Under the pieces are notes generated by a model. The model was not told the DNA's origin and searched no databases. It saw only the letters and a program-made list of their open reading frames with translations. A stretch of 64,000 nt of DNA from Pithys albifrons albifrons (Eukaryota; Chordata; Aves; Passeriformes; Thamnophilidae): contig NC_092497.1 in NCBI RefSeq assembly GCF_047495875.1, forward strand, positions 59,116,477 through 59,180,476, in the 5' to 3' direction. How positions within the stretch are numbered: the stretch's first letter is position 1; each line of letters starts with the position of its first letter. A program made the translations under genes and the position numbers. Below, piece by piece: positions 37,355 through 49,688 of the stretch.

Positions 37355-38014
37355 ATGAAGAGTTCCGAACACAAGTTTGTAACATACTGTCCCTTCATCA
37401 CACTCCTGTTCTTCATCCCACCTTCACACTTAATTCAATCCTGTCTCGTCACATTGTTTTGTGACTGGGGTTTGACAAAGGTATTTTGTAGCAACAGTTT
37501 TCTGCTGCACCAGAGTGGGGCCCCTTTTATCAATGCCTCTGTAGTACCTCAGGGTTTTGACAGAAAATCCTATGTAACACAGGCAGTGAGCTTGTCCGCC
37601 AGCACATTCCCACCATCATCAATTGGAAACGCTTACTTAAGAAAATCTACCAATATGTTCCACTTGGCTCTGCCCACTCTGATGGCAATGCCGCTGCTGG
37701 AAACAGGCACCAGGCAGCTTACTCTGAGAGTTGCCACTGTCGGCCCTGATAGTTCCCCCTCTCTTAAACCACTCCACTTCAAATGTGCCAAAAGCAGAAA
37801 TGGAGGGGGGAGGGGGAGAGAAAAAAAGAAAAAAAAAAGGAGCCTCCTGTCAGTCACCCCTGAGAGAACATGCCCCAGGGTAAGGATGGGTTGGCTGACC
37901 TGGGGACCTCTGCCCTATGATTGTTCCCAACTCTCTCTCCCAAATATCTCAAAGAGAAAGTGGGCTCTACAAGCGAGCAAAATCAAAATGGCTAAAACAA
38001 ACCAGAAGTTGTAA
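37355..38014 (+). other. Unusually long unexplained open frame (219 codons)
   Basis: This is the longest open frame in the window that is not a simple-repeat product. Its N-terminal 40 residues are hydrophobic with aromatic residues, the middle is Ser/Thr/Pro-rich, and a Lys/Arg block near residues 150-167 comes from a purine run at 37801-37840. No domain, motif or family was recognised. Part of its openness comes from a pyrimidine-rich plus strand, which lowers stop-codon frequency. There is no codon bias clearly above background, no Kozak context of note and no splice support. I do not call it a gene. Confidence 0.3.
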
Positions 38015-38654
38015 CAACCCTCAGTTTGTCTGGTGTTGTTTTATTGTTCTGCTTTATATAAGGCACTAATCACCTAGGAAGGAGGAAAGGAAAGAAAGTA
38101 CTACTGAAAGCTAGTATACTGTTCTCTTGCAAACACATCTTACCTTCTGGTACAATATTCTGGGTACGAAGTGCCTGGCAATAAAACATTATGGTTTCCT
38201 TCTACTGGCCATTATTCTCAGCATGCAGCATTAAAGTCTGTTTTCTGTAAAAAGAAGTCTTGAGGGTTTCACTGATGCAATGTTTTAGACTATCAAAAGG
38301 TTTAAAACAGTGTTCACAGTTTCTCTTTTTTTTTTTGAGGATGGGAGAAAGGCTGTGAAAAATTTCAGAAAAGAAAGAAATCAATACATATCAACTTCAG
38401 TAGCAGCAGCTGTTGGCAAGTGCTCCTTCTTTGAATAAAGCTGTCAATACAGCTAAGAGCTTAAGGGCCAATTGCGAGAGAGTTACCTTCCTGGACTAAA
38501 AATTAATTATTATAAACATTCTTTGCTTCTGCCCCATCCCCACACTGTGTTCTCCTGTGGTAATCGGCAGAGTCACGCTGTTACTTCTATGTGCATGTTG
38601 TGAGCACAAAGTGATGTGATGGTAAATCTACTCCTCTTAGCCTGTCTCCTTATA
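38015..38654. other. Non-coding stretch, no gene recognised
   Basis: Ordinary AT-rich sequence. Small frames show nothing of interest. Confidence 0.6.
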
Positions 38655-38673
38655 AAACAAACAAACAAACAAA
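38655..38673 (+). repeat. Short (AAAC)n repeat
   Basis: About four AAAC units followed by an A- and C-rich stretch to 38690. A minor microsatellite. Confidence 0.8.
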
Positions 38674-41199
38674 AAGCAACAACAAACACCATGCTAAATC
38701 CTTCAGATGACAGGAAAACAACCCAAACTTAATTTGACTGATTGGGCTTAAGGCTGTGGAGGAGTAACCCACACATAACTACAACACTGGATGCTGGCAT
38801 GCACCCAGAAATTTGAAGGACTAGAATTAGATATGGTGGCATGTGTCAGGCCATTTCACTGCACCTAACAGTTGTCTCCAGTCTCATTTCAAGCTAATTA
38901 GCTGCAAAAGTCACTTCAGAAAATTCTCCCCTTCATGGGGATTTCATATTAAGGGCTATAAAAAACAGTATCCCCTACTACAGAACTGACAAACTTGGAA
39001 AGACTAAGAAATTCTGCACTAAATTAAGATGATCAATGTTTACCACAAATCAGTCAACACTATCAAGTACTAATAGGACAGAACCAAAATTTTAAAATAA
39101 ATTAAAAAAAAAGAAATCAATAAATTAGTCTGGCTGATGACAAACCTCATGGGTTTAACTTGATATGCCATTAATATGGAAAGAATTTGACAGTTTACAT
39201 AAGGGATGTGACCTAGTGCCAACAACCTCTGGCTTCTACATTTTCCAGATGGCAAGAGATTAGGCTAAGGTCTTTATTCTAATAAGAAGATTTTTTTCCT
39301 CCATGGAAAAACTATAAAGGACAATTCTGTTCCAAACTTCAAGTCTCCTTCACAAATGTCTACTCAATTCCAGGCCTTAACTAATGTCCATTAAAAGAAG
39401 TCTTTGGGCCTGAAGCTGTGAAGAAGAAAAAGAATAAAAAAAGAATTAAGGAAAAAAAAACGACTAAGGCAAACCTAAGTTTAATGCTTGCCTTTAAAAG
39501 ATATATTGACAAAAGCAGTGGGGGAGAGTTTAGACTATGATTAACTTAAAGGAAAAGGTTGGCAAGTTTCAATTGTGGATGTAAACGCCTACTTGAGTTT
39601 GATCTTGATGGACTTAAGACAGGGGGAAAAAGTTAAGCCTACTTACATATTAAAAAATGCAGTTTTGTTAAATTCAGTATGCACTGTTTTTCTCACTTTG
39701 ATTTATACCATCATTGACAAAGACTTTGAAGGACATTCCTGTTTAATATGGTAAAGAGCCACAGCACAGGGCATTGTCTCTGCTTTGCAAACATTAATAT
39801 GAAAAATCATCCCTTGACAAAGCATGACACTATTTTCCATTAATCCCTGAAATACACCAAAGAGGGAAACTGGAGTCTTTCATTGCCTCTCATCCAGGGG
39901 AAGACATGGATGATTAATCAAAGTGGTCCATAAGGTGAAAATATATTGTGTGAAAAGTAACTTTTGCAGACAGAAATTCGCAACCGATCAATCAGACTAA
40001 ACATTAAAAAAAAATAATCAAAACATATTCTTCAGTGCCCGAGGTATCGAAAAAGTCATCTGTGAGAGTTGTTCACTTCTCTTTTCAACCATCACAAAGT
40101 ATTACCTCATTTTTTGCTTTACTGGCATCACCATAGTAACCTTTCCCCTGCAAGAAATATTCCCCAAAGGCCACCACCCCCTCCAGCACATGCCTCCAAC
40201 ACCTCGTATCCTGTGCCTTATAAATTGACTCGTCTCTGAAGACTCACAGTAAATTCAAGTATTGAACACACACCAAACCTCAGCCATTAAAGGATCATCT
40301 CCAAATCTAAGCTTAACAAGTGCTCTACACAAACCAGATTTTAAAGTGATCAACATTTTGGCTCAGTTCAAGATGTGAATAAAGAGAGCACGACATTATT
40401 TCGTTAACTAACCCCTTCTTACCCCCCACCATTAGTAAGTAATTTTACACATGATCATCTTTCACTCCCAAACATGTAAGCTGGTAAAGATAAATTTATA
40501 GTACTTTCCACATTACAGTTGTGCCACTCAGACTCACAGGCTAGAACAGTCCAGCAATCACATAACTTTAGAATGTCATTTAAGGAAATGAGCTAAGAGG
40601 ATTACATCATAGCACCAGGTTATCCTCAGCAGTCCAGAAAAAAACCCCAAACTTGAATAATATACCAAGTGAAAACTTTGTAAGGTCCCTTTGGAAGGAG
40701 TAAATGCTACGGCTTTATTTGTAAAATATTTTGAGGAATGGTCACACACTGGAATTAGGGCTCAGGAATGTAAAAATATTTGCCATAAAGTGGTTTCTTA
40801 GAAAAGTCGGGAGGTTTTTTTCCAGACAAAGTGCTTTACAATTTTGCACCAATTCTGGAATCTTCTATGATTATCAAGTCAGAAAAATATAGAAGTTTGA
40901 CGCATTCCTAATCAACATTTCTTTTCAATCACATGCTTGGTCCAGCCTTAGGCTACACTGATCCCAACCAGCAGGAGGGGACAGTACATCCTCCCAAACA
41001 CTTCTCCTCACCTTCTTGCTACTGGAGGGCTGCTCTGCACCAAGTAAGAGGGGTAAATCAGTTTAATGATGATTCTGTTAAAGGTTCAAACAAAGGAAGG
41101 TGGTGTTGGGAGAAGTCCCTCGGAGAATTTTTCTTACCCTACCAACACAAAGGTTTGGGCATTGAAGTGCTGGGACGGGATGGAGAGGAGAAACAAAAC
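38674..41199. other. Non-coding stretch, no gene recognised
   Basis: No gene is supported. The part at 40080-40250 is a cleaner, C-rich block with an RFX-like word (near 40131-40141) and a 'ttataaatt' word, possibly regulatory. A 120-codon plus-strand frame begins at 40933, but has no recognisable content. Confidence 0.55.
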
Positions 41200-41493
41200 T
41201 CCAGTACCTGGGGGTGGGAGAGGTTTTTCTCCTGTGCTGGCTTGACTTTTGGTTTTGGGCAGCTGCAGAAAAGGAATCACTGTTTGCTAAGTTGAAGAGA
41301 GCACTTTCCTGGCTCTGCTCCTTGCCTTCGCCCCTCCATCTCTGGGTACCCCGAGCTTCAGAGAGAGAGAGGGGAGGCTCACAGCTGCTTCAGGACACAT
41401 TGCAGACCTTTTCTTCCTGGGGTCTGAGTTGGACTGCAAGGAGATTCCTGGGAATTACCAGCACTCCTCATCCTCAACTCCCAGCGTCCTCCG

Positions 41494-41498
<5 letters not shown>
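41200..41498. promoter_or_regulatory. GC-richer patch next to GA repeat (possible promoter or UTR)
   Basis: Compared with its surroundings this stretch is richer in G and C and has a few CpGs ('cttcgccc', 'ccccgagc', 'cagcgtcctccg'). It sits directly before a long GA array, and is followed at 41589 by a C-rich run ending in CAGG. GA arrays next to GC-richer sequence often occur in 5' UTRs and promoters of vertebrate genes. There is no TATA, initiator or open frame that settles it. The direction of any transcription is unknown. Confidence 0.2.

Positions 41499-41588
<90 letters not shown>
41499..41588 (+). repeat. (GA)45 microsatellite
   Basis: Perfect GA dinucleotide tract of 90 bp. It yields long open frames of alternating Arg-Glu (plus) and Ser-Leu (minus), which are not genes. 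Such tracts exclude nucleosomes poorly or well depending on bound factors and are highly polymorphic. Confidence 0.98.
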
Positions 41589-41591
<3 letters not shown>

Positions 41592-41772
41592 TCTGCTTTT
41601 CCCCCCAGGAAAAGGGCTCCATTCTGTACCACATGAGTTGTTCACCCCCTTGTCTCTGCCTCACAGGGAAAAGACTGAGAATTCACCTCACAGCCAGCCA
41701 AGGTGTGACGCTGACACTGTCCATAAATAGAACTGCTCCAGGAGAAACCTACAGGTCTGGGGGCTTGTCTTT
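41589..41772. other. Sequence between GA and poly-G arrays
   Basis: Non-repetitive, moderately GC-rich sequence. No exon could be supported. Confidence 0.5.
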
Positions 41773-41807
41773 GGGGGGGGGGGGGGGGGGGGGGGAGGGG
41801 AAGGGGG
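41773..41807 (+). repeat. Poly-G run (23 G) with G-rich tail
   Basis: Twenty-three consecutive guanines, then A, G4, AA and G5. It has strong G-quadruplex potential. Its length is likely unstable and hard to sequence. Confidence 0.95.
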
Positions 41808-42972
41808 AAAATGGTTGGGGTGTCCTTTTATTTTTGGGCTGGGGGAGTAGTTTGCTCTGGTCTGTTTATAGTTATATCCATATCTACATATATAGTAGTT
41901 AAGAACAGTTATCCTTCTTATATCCATTTTCTAATTAAAGTTCCTTTTTGCTTTTATTTAATAAGGAGTGACGTGTTTATTGAGGAGGAATCCTCTCCTC
42001 TGGTTTTGGCAAACATTTTCATTTTCCTTAAACTAAGACAATTCATAAATAAACTCTTTCACAGCCTCTGCCTGTGCTGCTGCTCCACTCTAGTGACAGC
42101 CATTCTGTTACTCTCACTGCTCATCTGTTTCTCCAGTGCAGCCTGGTATCACCCCAGTAAGACAGGGCAGGTCTGCACACCTTTACTGGCAGAATTCTGT
42201 TTTAAATCTAGATTATTATAACCAAAGCATGAGCGTTTATTCTAAAAACTCTGTACCTGTAGCTGAACGTAGCAGCACCTTCTGTAAGTGCATCAAAGTG
42301 GTGAAAAGCAACTAGGGAAGCAATCCCTTCAGCTTGCTAAGCGTTAGCTAAAAACAAACCATAAAGTTTCTGATACTTCTCAAATGCTCAGAGGATTTGA
42401 TTTGGTTAATAAATAAGGAAAATTTAGAAGGTTAGTTCAGCACAGCAGAGGACTGAAAAAAGCCAGGTCTGTCTTTTAATGTTCAACTTACTTATTTCAG
42501 CAGCTTATTTTTCTGCTTTCAGAAATGTGTCATCTGCCCAGTATTTGAATGCCCTTTGAAATGACAAATTTCTTCAGATTCTTATGAAGACTCAGCTCCC
42601 TCTCTGAAAGTGTGCTTAAAGTTCTTCCCCCTTTCCCTCTCATATATCACTCAGTTTCTACATAGTTTTGTTTTCTCTTTAGTTATATTATACTGCATTT
42701 CTACTCTGTTCTCTTATTTATAACTGTTTATTTTATGGTTTTCAAGACAAATTCAGCAGAGAAGTGCAAAAACAAAGGGAGTCTCAATTACTGCAAGGAA
42801 TTTCATAAGGAGAAAAGATCTAGTACTTGACTGCTATTGAGGCAGCACTAGATTCTAGAGATGAGTGGGACAGCTGGAAATGCCATATATGTATTTCTTT
42901 CCAGTTGTAAAAAGCTAGTCTCTTTTAGGATTAAATCAAGAGGTTCTATCTTGACAGAGAGAGCTATAGATC
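41808..42972. other. Non-coding stretch, no gene recognised
   Basis: T-rich sequence with a 136-codon plus-strand frame (41811-42221) rich in Phe, Leu, Ser and Cys. That composition is what a pyrimidine-rich strand gives by chance. No other feature. Confidence 0.55.
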
Positions 42973-43056
42973 TTTTTTTTGGGGGGGGAAAAAAAAAGAA
43001 AAAAAACTACCACAAAAATACCCAAACAAAAAACCCAAACAAAAAAAAAAAAAAAG
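42973..43056 (+). repeat. T8-G8-A8 homopolymer junction with A-rich tail
   Basis: Eight T, eight G and eight A stand directly side by side, followed by 'gaaaaaaaac' and A/C-rich words ending in about fourteen A. This is low-complexity debris similar to 20069-20160. No retroposon body was identified. Confidence 0.85.
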
Positions 43057-46000
43057 AGAGAAAAAACAAAACTAAAGTTCTACAAAGAACAGTGCTAGTA
43101 CAGTACAGTCTAACAAAAGTAACCTGGTAACTGAGTACATCAACATGATTAATAATACACTTTGTGATGCATGATTCAAATACAAGTTCTATGCAACCTA
43201 GACAGCAGTGTACACTTTATCAGTAACTAAAAGTAAGTAATATTAAAAGCAAACCTTAATTTTTGTTTTGTAGCTTGTGGTATTCCTTTTTACAAACAGC
43301 AGCTTCACAAGTATCTAAAGCACATGTCTGTTGGCTTTTTCGGAAGGAGAAGATGAGGGCAAATCAAAAGGAAGCATCTTTACAGTCCAAGTAAAATACC
43401 ATAATAGGAATATCATTAAATATATACTTGCAATTTTGTATCCAGTGGCTGACATAGCTGTGCATTGTACCTTGACAATGTACAATTTTAGTACCTTAAT
43501 CAAAATGAGACTGAATATACAAGAGGAACAGAAATTAAAATATATTTGGACACTGTTCTTAGTTTGTCTACTTCTCTGTGCCAGTGGAAGACATTTTCCC
43601 CAGATGGTACGCTAAATTGTGTTCACAGATCAAAAAGACCACAGGCCAATCAAACAGGTTTTCACCTTTCACTGCCAGCACTTTTTTTCAGGTCACAAAA
43701 CCTAAGCCAAGATCCTCACTTTCAAAGCAGTAAACAGCATTCTTGTTTCTTGTGTCCTTCAAAGTTCATCTGAAGCTATCCTTCATATTTGGTTATTGCT
43801 TTCTTGAATAAATGAATCACAGATATCTGAACAGTAAGTACCCCTCCGGGATTCTGGCGAAGGGTTTGTGTATTTGTATATAGATGCTGTTTACAGGCGT
43901 GTTTTCAGTACAGGGGGAAAAATCACATCTGCCTTTGTTTTAAGGGTAGTGACTCCTATCTGTTAAAACCTCAAGAGACAATGTTGACAGGACCAGAGTT
44001 GCAATTTGTTTAGTAGCACTTGGAAATTGGAGCACCTCTTCACAACAGTGGGACGTTTCTATGATGCACCTAACATTCCAGATGGACTGCATCCAAAATA
44101 CACTTGTCTAACACAGAACAAGAAAAATATAATTACAAAATAAAAAGCTGTATCAACTTGGCCTCTCCCTACTTAGAAGAAATCTGAGCACAGCATTTTG
44201 CCAAGTTTTAGAAAGACAATGCCGATTTTATTTTAAATTACTGAATTCCACAAAGAGCTGCTTTTGTAGAGACCTAAAATGAGAGATTAGTCGTTTAAAT
44301 GTTTAAATGTGTCCCTCAGTATCTTCAATCACAGAGTTCATTTCTCCTTCCCCAACAAAGCCATATACCTTGCCAAAAGTTAAATTGTATCATCGACGGA
44401 AATCACAGACCTTGTTTACCACCCAAAAGCTGAGAAAAATCTCGGCATGCTGGGGCTTAAAACAACTCAAGGGCCTCATTTCAAACTTGATGGCTATGCT
44501 TTTCTATTGGGATTTAGCTGGCTTGGAGGGTGGGGACACCCTCTTTTAACTGCAGATTTTAGGTATGCCTTTGATTAGGAAAGCGTTGTTCTCTTTGTAC
44601 ATCCAAACATTTTGTTTTTAAAGGAAAAACATGAACGGCACTACTCCATTCTGTTTTGCAGACTTCTGTGCTAAGCGTTTTGTAAAACTTTGATCAGGCA
44701 AAAGACAATCTTCATACCGGGAAGACGCAAGCAAATTGATTTTTTCCCAAGTAAGTAAAAACCTGTAGGCACACTGTAGCAGAGTGCTCAGTATGTCAGC
44801 TTCACAGCTAATCCGGGGGGAAGCTAAGGTTCCCACTTCAATGGGTGGGTTGTCTGGCAGAAAGTAACAGTCAGCCCTTCTACCTTCAACGATAACCAAA
44901 GCAAAATGTTTTGTTCAAGGTCAGCTCATTTTCAAGCTTTCTCTCTGCTCAAATGGCTCAGCTGCTCCCATGCATATCTTTGAAAGATCCCTGCAGTGAG
45001 CTGCAAAAGTCCTTCAAATCCTCACCAGACTAAAACTGGAAACTCAGGATGAGGGGAAATTGAAAAGGAGCAACAGCAAGCCCCAGGAGGCTAGTGGAGC
45101 ACCAGCTGCACTCTACCTATCTGTTTTAAGAGACATAGTTTGTGATCTCTTGCATTGCATGTGATCAATGCAACACTTGTATTAAAACTCTAATTATGTT
45201 GCTGCTTTGTTCAATAATTTTATGTGATGGTTAGGCTCACTTTTCCTTCCTTACAGCAACTGTAACTTGCAAGGAAAAGAATGTTCTTTGGTCAGAAATT
45301 GTTAATTTTTAAATGCTCAGAGAGGCATTTAAAGTATATCATTGACTAGATGGGACATAAAAACTGATCTTACGTGCTCTGGCAAGGAGTGCAGCAATAT
45401 CTAAGTTCTCTCATAATGACGATATATTAATCAGCTACAAAGTCACAGTCCCAATGCTGCAATAAAGTGTGTTTAGCAACACAGACATCCACACAACAGT
45501 CAGAGTAATGCATACTACTGAAAGTCCATGGATTTAAATATCCGAAATATAAATTTACACATATAAATACCTTTGAAGAGTATTCATCTCCAGGTAAACT
45601 TTGTCCTGAAATTCTGTTCAGCAGCTGTTTCCATTTCAAAATTATATTCATAAAAGTGTAATTTTCAATATTTAATTTGCTTATATTACTTCTTTCTTCT
45701 CTACTTTTTGAGTGGCGTCAAGACCTTTATTTTGAGAAATTTCACTGTCACCAAAACATCAGAATCTGTCTACTGATTTGCTTTAGGATAAAGGTATTTT
45801 CCAACAGTGTAGCATTATTTATGAGATCAGAACATGCTTTGGTGAGGTGAACAATTCATATCCCCACTCCAAGAGAAAATTAGATGTGTGAATTAATTTA
45901 ATTAATTTACAGAAGACTGCACAAACACAGCAAAGCACATAGGAAGGCTAGTCAAAACTCTCACTAGAGCCCTGTAAGTTTCTCCTATTTTTTTAACTCC

Positions 46001-46360
46001 CTACAATTAGAAGAATTATATTATGTCATAGTGGAGTATTTATAGAAGTATTCCCACACAGAGAAGAAACCCAGTGTCTGTTAAATAATCAAAGAAAACT
46101 TAAATGCTTTCAAATCTTATTCTGAACCAACATTTTAACTGAATCTCCATTTCAAATATTCCTTTTTTTCTTAATCTAAGTTGCCAACTGCCAAAAGCCA
46201 GGCTGGCACACTAAGGAAATAATAGGCATTTCTATTTGCAACATTTTTCTGAACTTTTTTAGAAGCCCTCAGTATTGTTACTACCAAAATCAAAGATCTG
46301 ATTAGGTGCAAGGCAGAGCCAATACTGCTGCTCCTATTACCCAAACTGATCCGTGCACAC
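43057..46360. other. Non-coding stretch, with one weak open frame
   Basis: A 93-codon minus-strand open frame at 44618-44899 retains several CpGs and has a protein-like composition, but no family or complete splice pair is seen. A homeodomain-type AT palindrome lies at 45891-45907. The rest is AT-rich sequence without features. Confidence 0.5.
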
Positions 46361-46430
46361 CCAAAATAAAAAAAAATTAAAAAAAACACCAAAAAAACCA
46401 CAACAACAAAACCAACAATAAAAAATTGAT
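46361..46430 (+). repeat. A-rich low-complexity tract
   Basis: Runs of A broken by single T, C or CC ('aaaaaaaaatt', 'aaaaaacacc', 'caacaacaaaacc'). It may be an eroded poly-A region. No element was identified beside it. Confidence 0.8.
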
Positions 46431-46491
46431 TTTCTGTGAAAGTATCGACAGTGCTTCTTTGATAGTTACAAACAGATGCTTAATGACTCTT
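46431..46491. other. Short spacer
   Basis: Non-repetitive spacer between the A-rich tract and the palindrome. Nothing seen. Confidence 0.6.
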
Positions 46492-46520
46492 GCCTTGCAA
46501 GTTTATAAAACTTGCAAAGC
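46492..46520. repeat. Near-perfect 29-bp palindrome
   Basis: Perfect 10-bp arms (ttgcaagttt and aaacttgcaa) flank a 3-nt ATA spacer. The arms extend to 13 bp with a single mismatch. It would form a small stable hairpin or cruciform. Its centre reads TTTATAAAA. Confidence 0.9.
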
Positions 46521-49500
46521 AATTGCCGTAATGCCAGGTGCATAAGTACAGACCAAAATCAGCAATAGAAGAGAGCAAGCTGTTGTTACCAATTTTGCAT
46601 AACACTGGAATAGCTAGAACAGAAGTAGGCTCCTCTGAGCTCCTTCCAGAGACCTCAGTGATATCAAGCAACTTGAAAATAAACCTCCCAGCACAATGTT
46701 TTTCTACCTTCACCAACAGTCATGTTCAGGACTTAAATTAGACAGCTTGCTCCCCAGCTCAGTTCAAAGAGACTGTTTACCACTGAATTGGAAATTTTAT
46801 TGCTTATGGTGCATGAACTCAATTCTAAAACAACAGCAAACTTAACTGCTTGAGAGATTCTTCTCTGAAAAAAGTAATTCCTGTAAAATCATTCCTTCTT
46901 TGCTTTGATACTACACCAGAGAAATACATTATAGCCACTGTTTACTGTATTAAAAAAGTATGATATAGGAAACAAAACAAAGCTTCACGAAGAGCCATCC
47001 AGTCATTTTAAAGAACAGACAAGGCTTTTAGAACAAACAGGTTAAGGAACTTACAGTCAGGATTCCTTTCACAGTTTCAAAGGAGAGAAGTGCCTAAGTT
47101 ACAGTTATCTTACTGTAAGAAAGTAGCTGGGTATTTCCTGAGGTGCAGGGTAATTATTTTGCATTTTATATACCCCTACAATACTTTGATGGAGAAAAGG
47201 AGGTGCAGAAACGTGTTTGTCATGCTCTTTTCACAGCTCTTCATTATTTGGGTAAACATATTCACATCTTTAGAAAATAAAATGGAAACAACAGCTGAAC
47301 CACAGCTTTTCAGCTTGCCAAGATCTACAGTGCGTGCCAGAAGATTAAATAAAATAGAGTAAGTAAAGCTGAAAGCTTATCCAAAATATTACAGCAGAAA
47401 TGCCCCATTTCTTGGTCTGCAGAGGAGGGAAATGAAAGAAACTTCTTGGGATGATTTACATTTGCAAAAAGGGTCGAAATGAAAACTGAGGGGACTGAAA
47501 GCAACTGTTAAAAAGAACTGATCTTTCACAGAGATCTCTGTGAAATATGTGAATGCTGTTGGCTGAACCTGCTTATAAAACACTGCCAATCAACATGCAG
47601 CTCCTTAGCAAAAAGAAGCCTTCTTCCAGAAATGTTTCATCCCAAGAGAAATTCCCTCCCCATGGAGAGAGGGAGAACCTATGTACGGACCATCAGTAGG
47701 AAATGGAATCTGGAAACACACCACTTTGGATAGGAAGGATGACATTAATCAAGTAATAAATCAACATAAGACTCCATTTAATATGAAACACATTTACACT
47801 ATCCTAAATTACACAGTTAAGGAGCACAGTGATCCAGTAATATATTCTATGCTTTTCAATGAGCTGCTTGCAAGTTGGCACAAACATATCATTACTCCAG
47901 AAATCCTACAAAAAGTGTTGCCACTTGCTAATCTTTTGTTCCTGAAGGCAGAACCCCAGCTATCACTCCTAACATGGAAATCACAATGAATTTTCTGTAA
48001 GTTTCTTTTTCTTCATAATTTCAGATCTGCAAGCCCTCGGTTTTTTATAGCTTCATTCTCAGATAATTTTAGAAAGCCATTTAAAAATGCACATCTGAGA
48101 GAAGCACTAAGAATGAGTAAGCTGTTTGTAAATGCCATGAAATAAGATTTCCAAGACAAATAGCACTTTTACTGTTTTCATGGATAAAGATTATTTGGAG
48201 AAGGAAAATAGTTACTAAGACACACTGTATATTTAATAGAATAAAAACGCCCTGTGTTAAACTGTCTTCATACATCAAACCTGCAGCAGAAACTCATTTA
48301 ACCACACAGCATGTTATGGGCTACCATAATGTATGTGCAAAAGGCAAGACAAAAGTTAGAGATGACATGGGCCCCAGGCTGCTTAGCCAGGTTTTCAAGG
48401 GTAAATTTGCAATACATACAACTTTTTATTCAACTCACTGCTGTGAGCTGAGCCACAGCTCCTGGGACCTCTCCTAAGAACCAAAAAGGTGCACTTACAG
48501 CCCCAACACAGCATTCACAATGAAACATTATCTACAGGATGGTCTCTGAAGAAAAACATCTCTGCAAGTGCCCTGATATCCCAAGCTTAAAACCTCTCTG
48601 ATAATGAAACTGGTACAAATGTCTCAAAGTACATTACGCTATAAGGCCTTTTTGCTTTAAAATGCATCTTCCTCAGCCCAGTCACCAATATATATAAAAC
48701 ACACGCCAAGTTGGTCAAGAACAGGACAGCAGAGGCAGCACCTTGGATGAGCATCAGGAACAGAAACCTGTTGACTTGGACCTGCAGTTTTGCAGATGTG
48801 AAGAGAGAGCAGCCAGTGTTCTGCTCTGTTGGACTGTGCAGGAGGCCAGCTCTCAATTTTTTGTCCTGTTGTATTGCCCTACCCTGAAAGCACAAAAGGC
48901 TCATGAGACAGGACAAGATTTTGGAGTTGGGGAGACTGAGGGAAGGAGACAATCCCATGCAGATTTTTCTTTTTTTACAAGTGACACTCGAGTTCTCCCT
49001 ATATTCATACTTCCCTTATCCTGTTTTCACTGCACTGACACTAATCCGCCTTGAAATTGGCTGATTCTGCACAAGCCATGTTTACATGGAAGCAAGTTTC
49101 ATCTGGTTGTCCTCATTCAGAGACCAGTTTCTGCTCTATGGCAGGAGAGATTGTTAAAAACCATATATTACAAGCACATGCTTTAAAGTGACTCAACTTG
49201 GAAAGATAACTGTATTATGTCAGCCTTCCACTCCCTAGGTCACAGAGAGGGAGAGGTAGCAGTAAAAATCTCAGATGGAAATTGCTTCCTAAATATATTA
49301 TCCTCCATAAAAGCCATTTACCAACTGCTAGTACCCACAAGACAAAGGGAAAACATAAAAAGTACATGTGACACGACAGAGTAGGGAGTCGAGTGCAGGA
49401 CTCATTTGTGTTATCACACTGAACATTAACCACAAGAAGGAAAAAAACAAATGCTCCCTGTTTTGCACAAACATCAATTACGTCTAGTAATTTCACTGAT

Positions 49501-49688
49501 CACTCTTGTGAAACACTAATGCATACACCATTTTGGCTTTTATGGGGTGAGCAGTGTTTCATTGTCCATCTCTGCATCAGAATTCCCATTCATTTGGGGG
49601 AAAAATTTTATTTTCTCTCGTGATGAGTAACATCTGCAGCTTCACAGAACCTAAACAAGCTAGATTATTTGATAGCAGAGAACACATG
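46521..49688. other. Non-coding stretch, no gene recognised
   Basis: A 102-codon plus-strand frame at 47681-47989 has a fairly protein-like composition with a Trp- and His-rich middle, but uses AT-rich codons, shows no domain and has no splice support. Overlapping frames of 103 and 123 codons on opposite strands at 48587-49054 cannot both be real, and neither is recognised. Confidence 0.5.

Noticed and set aside
41214..41902. Open frames with long Arg-Glu or Ser-Leu runs
   Set aside because: Product of the (GA)45 tract.
48587..49054. Two 100+ codon frames on opposite strands
   Set aside because: They overlap on opposite strands, neither is recognised, and both cannot be coding.
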